Shown here: piece by piece, positions 3,523 through 6,064 of the stretch
Layout of the letters: every line of letters begins with the position of its first letter
Position numbering within the stretch: position 1 is the stretch's first letter
Source: Candidatus Woesearchaeota archaeon
Lineage (GTDB): Archaea > Nanobdellota > Nanobdellia > UBA10117
Reading direction: 5' to 3'
Length of the DNA: 6,064 nt
Assembly: GCA_023245115.1 (NCBI GenBank)
Contig: JAHFKX010000049.1
Span: forward strand, 1 to 6,064
Notes under the pieces: model-generated
Seen by the model: the letters and a program-made list of their open reading frames with translations, nothing else
Told to the model about the DNA's origin: nothing
Database searches by the model: none
Position numbers and translations under genes: made by a program

Positions 3523-4082
3523 GAACGTTTTTGATGTACTCGCATGCAACCACCGATGGAAACTTTGACATAGATAATTTGTACGAGGCTGGCCGGCTTG
3601 ATGTAGTTGCTCGTTGTTGTATGGGCGCGCTGTGGATTTCCGAACACTTGCGGGACAACGTGCAGTTTATAGTTTCTTTAAATGGCGGGCCGCGGCCGCC
3701 GATTGCGATAAGGTTTGATGGGCAGAAACTCGGAGATATTTTTCCGTCAGAGAAAGGAATTGCGTTTGTGATAAAGAAGGCGCTGAAGGCAGTTCAGGAT
3801 AAAGATTGGGTTGCCTGCCATCAAGGTGTTTCGGTCTCCCGAAAATCTTTTCAGGATTTAATTAAAGACGTAAGCAATATCTATGTTTTGGATTCCAAGG
3901 GCGAAAATATTTCAAAAACAAACATCAAAGACGGAACGTTTGTTCTGGGCGACCAGGCAGGCATCCAAGCAAAAGAGCTTGCCTTTGCCCTGCGCAAGGG
4001 AAAGAAGCTGTCTCTAGGCAAGTATAATTATCTGGCTAGCTTTGCGGTTGCGGTTGTGAACTGGGTGCTGGACCAGAAATAG
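3519..4082 (+). CDS. trmY: tRNA (pseudouridine(54)-N1)-methyltransferase TrmY
   Basis: TrmY is a SAM-dependent SPOUT-fold methyltransferase that converts pseudouridine 54 in the T-loop of archaeal tRNAs to N1-methylpseudouridine. The 187-residue protein carries the family's marks: the N-terminus MRTFLMYSHATTDGNFDI-NLYEAGRLDVVARC, the GGPRPP segment (residues 56-61) and PSEKGIAFVIKKAL. The C-terminal part, with FVLGDQAGI and LGKYNYLASFAVAVVNWVLD, fits the SAM-binding trefoil knot region. Length is close to other archaeal TrmY proteins. The start is set by the 4-bp ATGA overlap with the DHH gene and by a strong Shine-Dalgarno, so it is the second gene of that operon. The tRNAs in this window have U54 and U55 as needed. 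In tRNA-Glu the T-loop is split by an intron, so the enzyme probably acts after splicing. Confidence 0.93.
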   Translation: MRTFLMYSHATTDGNFDIDNLYEAGRLDVVARCCMGALWISEHLRDNVQFIVSLNGGPRPPIAIRFDGQKLGDIFPSEKGIAFVIKKALKAVQDKDWVACHQGVSVSRKSFQDLIKDVSNIYVLDSKGENISKTNIKDGTFVLGDQAGIQAKELAFALRKGKKLSLGKYNYLASFAVAVVNWVLDQK

Positions 4083-4098
4083 TTATGCTAGCAAAAGG

Positions 4099-4106
4099 TT
4101 TATAAA
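4099..4106 (+). promoter_or_regulatory. TATA box of the 246-residue protein gene
   Basis: TTTATAAA, preceded by a purine-rich BRE-like stretch (GCAAAAGG), is centred 28.5 bp before the ATG at 4131. This predicts a transcript with zero to two leader bases. The box lies in the 48-bp gap after trmY and marks a new transcription unit. Confidence 0.65.
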
Positions 4107-4130
4107 CTCATTAGTAGTAACAATATTGAA

Positions 4131-4871
4131 ATGGAAAGCTTACACTTAGCCATAAAAGACACAAAACCTGCAAGACCATTATTCCGAGCATTCCAAGGTA
4201 GATTTGTAGCTCAAATGCCTGCTTTATTGGCTGACAATAGAACACCACTAACTTTTGCAGATTTAATATATCGTAGCTGCGTAGTTTGGGGAGATGAAGC
4301 ACGCGCCAAGGTGGATAAAGCGTCGCCGCCAGAAGAGATCGAAGCTATAGTAGACATTGCACGAAATATGGGGAATAATTTTTATACTGGTACCGCAGTA
4401 TTAAACAAAGACAACGAATACCGAGTCGTTGATAAGCATCCAGACCTTTTGCAGGTAACGCCAAAAACTAGGTTAGTTGGTGGTGCAATACCATTGGATA
4501 ATATGCAATGGGCTAATGCAGCAGATGCGCCGGGCTTTACTCTCGAAGAAGCTCAAAAAGCAGGCTTGCAAGAACGGTTATCAGCATATAGAATTTTAAG
4601 ACATCCTGTTTGGGCCAAAACAGTGCCAGTAAACCTTTTGCAAGGTTATGTTGACTTGTTTTTTAATAAATACGATCTAAGCAAAGGAATGGCAGTTTAC
4701 CTGCCACAGCCGAGACTAAAGCCAACACTTCGGGCGCTGTGCCTCAGCAGCGGCGGTAGTTGGAGGGCTCTCTTTGACGGTAGTAAGATTTTTGGCACCG
4801 ACCTTGCTCGTTATTTGATTGGGTTAGACAAAAATATTATATTCGAAACTGTCCTTGGCGATTACACATAA
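4131..4871 (+). CDS. Protein of unknown function, 246 residues
   Basis: I do not recognise this protein. It is soluble in character, with no signal peptide, membrane helix, metal-binding cysteine pair or nucleotide-binding loop that I can see. The first ~90 residues look helical. A middle part with short strands reads TAVLNKDNEYRVVDKHPDLLQVTPKTRLVGGAIP (residues 88-121), followed by helical segments such as TLEEAQKAGLQERLSAYRILRHPVW. Near the C-terminus is LCLSSGGSWRALFDGSK (about residues 203-219). It has its own promoter and a single ATG consistent with a leaderless mRNA, and it sits between trmY and an RNA methyltransferase gene. Real coding is supported by the full-length frame, the promoter and non-overlapping neighbours. 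A role in RNA metabolism would be a guess from context alone. Confidence 0.8.
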   Translation: MESLHLAIKDTKPARPLFRAFQGRFVAQMPALLADNRTPLTFADLIYRSCVVWGDEARAKVDKASPPEEIEAIVDIARNMGNNFYTGTAVLNKDNEYRVVDKHPDLLQVTPKTRLVGGAIPLDNMQWANAADAPGFTLEEAQKAGLQERLSAYRILRHPVWAKTVPVNLLQGYVDLFFNKYDLSKGMAVYLPQPRLKPTLRALCLSSGGSWRALFDGSKIFGTDLARYLIGLDKNIIFETVLGDYT

Positions 4872-4900
4872 ACTTATAGAATAGGTCAAAGTAGTTAGCG

Positions 4901-4908
4901 TTTTAAAT
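4901..4908 (+). promoter_or_regulatory. TATA-like box of the NOP2/Sun methyltransferase gene
   Basis: TTTTAAAT is centred about 24.5 bp before the ATG at 4929, within the 57-bp AT-rich gap after the previous stop. The spacing again suggests a leaderless mRNA. A second AT-rich stretch (4912-4928) is too close to the start to be the box. Confidence 0.5.
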
Positions 4909-4928
4909 CCCATTTTATTTTAATTATT

Positions 4929-5861
4929 ATGAACGAACCGATAATACCAAAACTATTCCGCGAACGCTACAATAAGTTAGCCCCAAATCCGAAACAATTT
5001 TTCAGAACAATTCAGGAGCCGCTTAAGCCAGCCATCAGAATTAACACAAACAAAATTAGCTGCGAGGAAATCTTACTGCGGTTGAAAAAACAGGGTTGGC
5101 AATTAAAGCAAGTCCCATTTTACGAAAATGCGTTTGTAATTGAAAATGCAGGCGATGACAAACATATAGGTTTAACAGTTGAGCATTTTATGGGCTACTT
5201 CTATATGCAAGAGGTTGTCTCGCTGTTGCCAGCAGTTATTCTTGAGCCAAAAAAAGATGAATTAATTTTAGATATGTGCGCTGCGCCCGGCTCGAAAACA
5301 ACTCAGCTCTCGCAGATGATGAGTAATACTGGCCTGATTGTCGTAAATGATAATGATTTCATGCGGCTGAAGCCGCTAAAATATAATGTTGAGAAGTGCG
5401 GTTGCCTGAATGTTGCAATTACAAACGTGGATGGACGCGTAATTAAAGGTGCGTTTGATAAAATATTATTGGACGCGCCGTGCAGTTCGGAAGGCCAGAT
5501 CAGAAAAGACTGGAAAGTCCTCTCGCGGTGGAGCGAGGAATACATAAAATCATTTTCCAATCTGCAAAAACAATTAATCAAGCATGCCTTTGAAATTCTA
5601 AAGCCAAACGGAACTCTGGTTTATTCAACTTGCACATTCGCGCCAGAAGAAAACGAGGAAGTTGTTTCATATTTATTGGAAAAGTTTGAGAGTGCGAAAC
5701 TCGAAACAATAAATTTGAAAGGATTCAAAACTTCTGAAGGTATGACTGAATGGCAAGGCAAGAAATTCTCGCCAGAAGTTAGAAAATGCATCAGAGTCTG
5801 GCCACATCAAAACGATACGGGAGGTTTTTTTGTCGCAAAAATCCGTAAAAATGGAAATTAA
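4929..5861 (+). CDS. RsmB/NOP2/Sun family RNA (cytosine-5-)-methyltransferase
   Basis: The enzyme transfers a methyl group from SAM to C5 of a cytosine in tRNA or rRNA through a covalent Cys-RNA intermediate. All class motifs are present: motif I DMCAAPGSKT (D115), which binds SAM; motif IV LLDAPCS with D182 and C185, the release cysteine; and motif VI STC with C235, the catalytic nucleophile. The N-terminal ~90 residues (LKPAIRINTNK, GYFYMQEVVSLLPAV) are the usual RNA-binding lead-in of the family. The C-terminus RVWPHQNDTGGFFVAKI is also typical. At 310 residues it is the compact archaeal form, like Methanocaldococcus Trm4/NSUN6-type proteins, without a fused PUA domain. The exact target base cannot be decided. 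The ATG at 4929 follows a TATA-like box; the end overlaps the next gene by 11 bp. Confidence 0.92.
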   Translation: MNEPIIPKLFRERYNKLAPNPKQFFRTIQEPLKPAIRINTNKISCEEILLRLKKQGWQLKQVPFYENAFVIENAGDDKHIGLTVEHFMGYFYMQEVVSLLPAVILEPKKDELILDMCAAPGSKTTQLSQMMSNTGLIVVNDNDFMRLKPLKYNVEKCGCLNVAITNVDGRVIKGAFDKILLDAPCSSEGQIRKDWKVLSRWSEEYIKSFSNLQKQLIKHAFEILKPNGTLVYSTCTFAPEENEEVVSYLLEKFESAKLETINLKGFKTSEGMTEWQGKKFSPEVRKCIRVWPHQNDTGGFFVAKIRKNGN

Positions 5862-6064
5862 AGAACTTGAGCAGGCACAGAGAGAAAAAATCCTAGCCGA
5901 ACTAATAGAACGTTTTGGTTTTAATAAAAAAATATTTAATGAGTTTTCATTTTACAAAACAAAAGATAATATTTATGTTTGCGCAAAGGGCGCGATTGAG
6001 ATAGCAAAAGGGATTGCCGGCGTGCAGGACCTTGGCTTTGCCTTCGCCAGATTGGGCGCAAATG
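5851..6064 (+). CDS. Probable pre-PUA/PUA RNA-binding protein (3' end outside window)
   Basis: The frame starts with ATG at 5851, overlaps the methyltransferase by 11 bp and stays open to the window end, giving 71 residues. It begins MEIKELEQAQREKILAEL, a helix, then continues FEFSFYKTKDNIYVCAKGAIEIAKGIAG and DLGFAFARLG (residues separated). The pattern of a short basic strand, -IYV-, a helix with -A--I-, and a Gly-containing turn resembles the domain before PUA in NIP7-like proteins and the C-terminal PUA-like part of RsmF-type methyltransferases. The overlap with a NOP2/Sun gene fits a partner that supplies RNA binding in trans. The family call is inferred from a fragment; that the gene is real is better supported than its name. 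Confidence 0.6.
   Translation, partial: MEIKELEQAQREKILAELIERFGFNKKIFNEFSFYKTKDNIYVCAKGAIEIAKGIAGVQDLGFAFARLGAN

Noticed and set aside
3231..3658. Two overlapping minus-strand frames across the DHH-trmY junction
   Set aside because: They are shadows of two well-supported plus-strand genes and give composition-biased translations.

Overview
The window is archaeal. It carries the C-terminal part of DNA topoisomerase VI subunit A, a TrmY-type tRNA pseudouridine-54 N1-methyltransferase, TATA-box promoters placed for leaderless transcripts, and tRNA genes with endonuclease-type introns and no encoded CCA. The heavy load of tRNA introns, the UAU anticodon on tRNA-Ile and the apparently leaderless tRNAs recall reduced (DPANN-like) archaea such as Nanoarchaeum or the ARMAN groups. 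That placement is an inference; no single sequence here proves it.

Layout. 1-1220 (+): 5'-truncated top6A, overlapped by a small VOC/glyoxalase-fold gene. 1239-2380 (-): a block of tRNA-Asn(GUU), tRNA-Ile(UAU), a GNAT acetyltransferase and tRNA-Glu(UUC). 2434-4082 (+): a DHH/DHHA1 phosphoesterase and trmY in a two-gene operon. 4131-4871 (+): a protein I do not recognise. 4929-6064 (+): a NOP2/Sun RNA m5C methyltransferase overlapped by the start of a probable pre-PUA/PUA RNA-binding gene, cut by the window end.

The main discovery is at 1239-1481. This looks like unannotated intergenic DNA with an antisense ORF, but on the minus strand it folds into a complete 75-nt tRNA-Glu(UUC) once three introns are removed: 51 nt in the D-loop, 14 nt in the anticodon loop and 103 nt in the T-loop. 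The first ~55 nt of the T-loop intron are clearly related to the first ~60 nt of the tRNA-Asn anticodon-loop intron, about 1 kb away. The same intron family therefore sits at two different positions in two different tRNAs, which suggests intron transposition. The three tRNAs together hold five introns: 305 nt of intron against 221 nt of mature tRNA.

A second theme is promoter geometry. Every clear TATA-like box lies about 24-29 bp from either a start codon or the mature 5' nucleotide of a tRNA, so both mRNAs and tRNAs appear leaderless. One perfectly palindromic box at 2403-2412 serves the DHH gene and tRNA-Asn symmetrically. For the tRNAs this is the arrangement known from Nanoarchaeum equitans, which lacks RNase P.

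The genes lean toward RNA maturation: tRNAs, TrmY (which modifies the T-loop), an RNA m5C methyltransferase and a putative PUA partner. DNA topology is represented by top6A.
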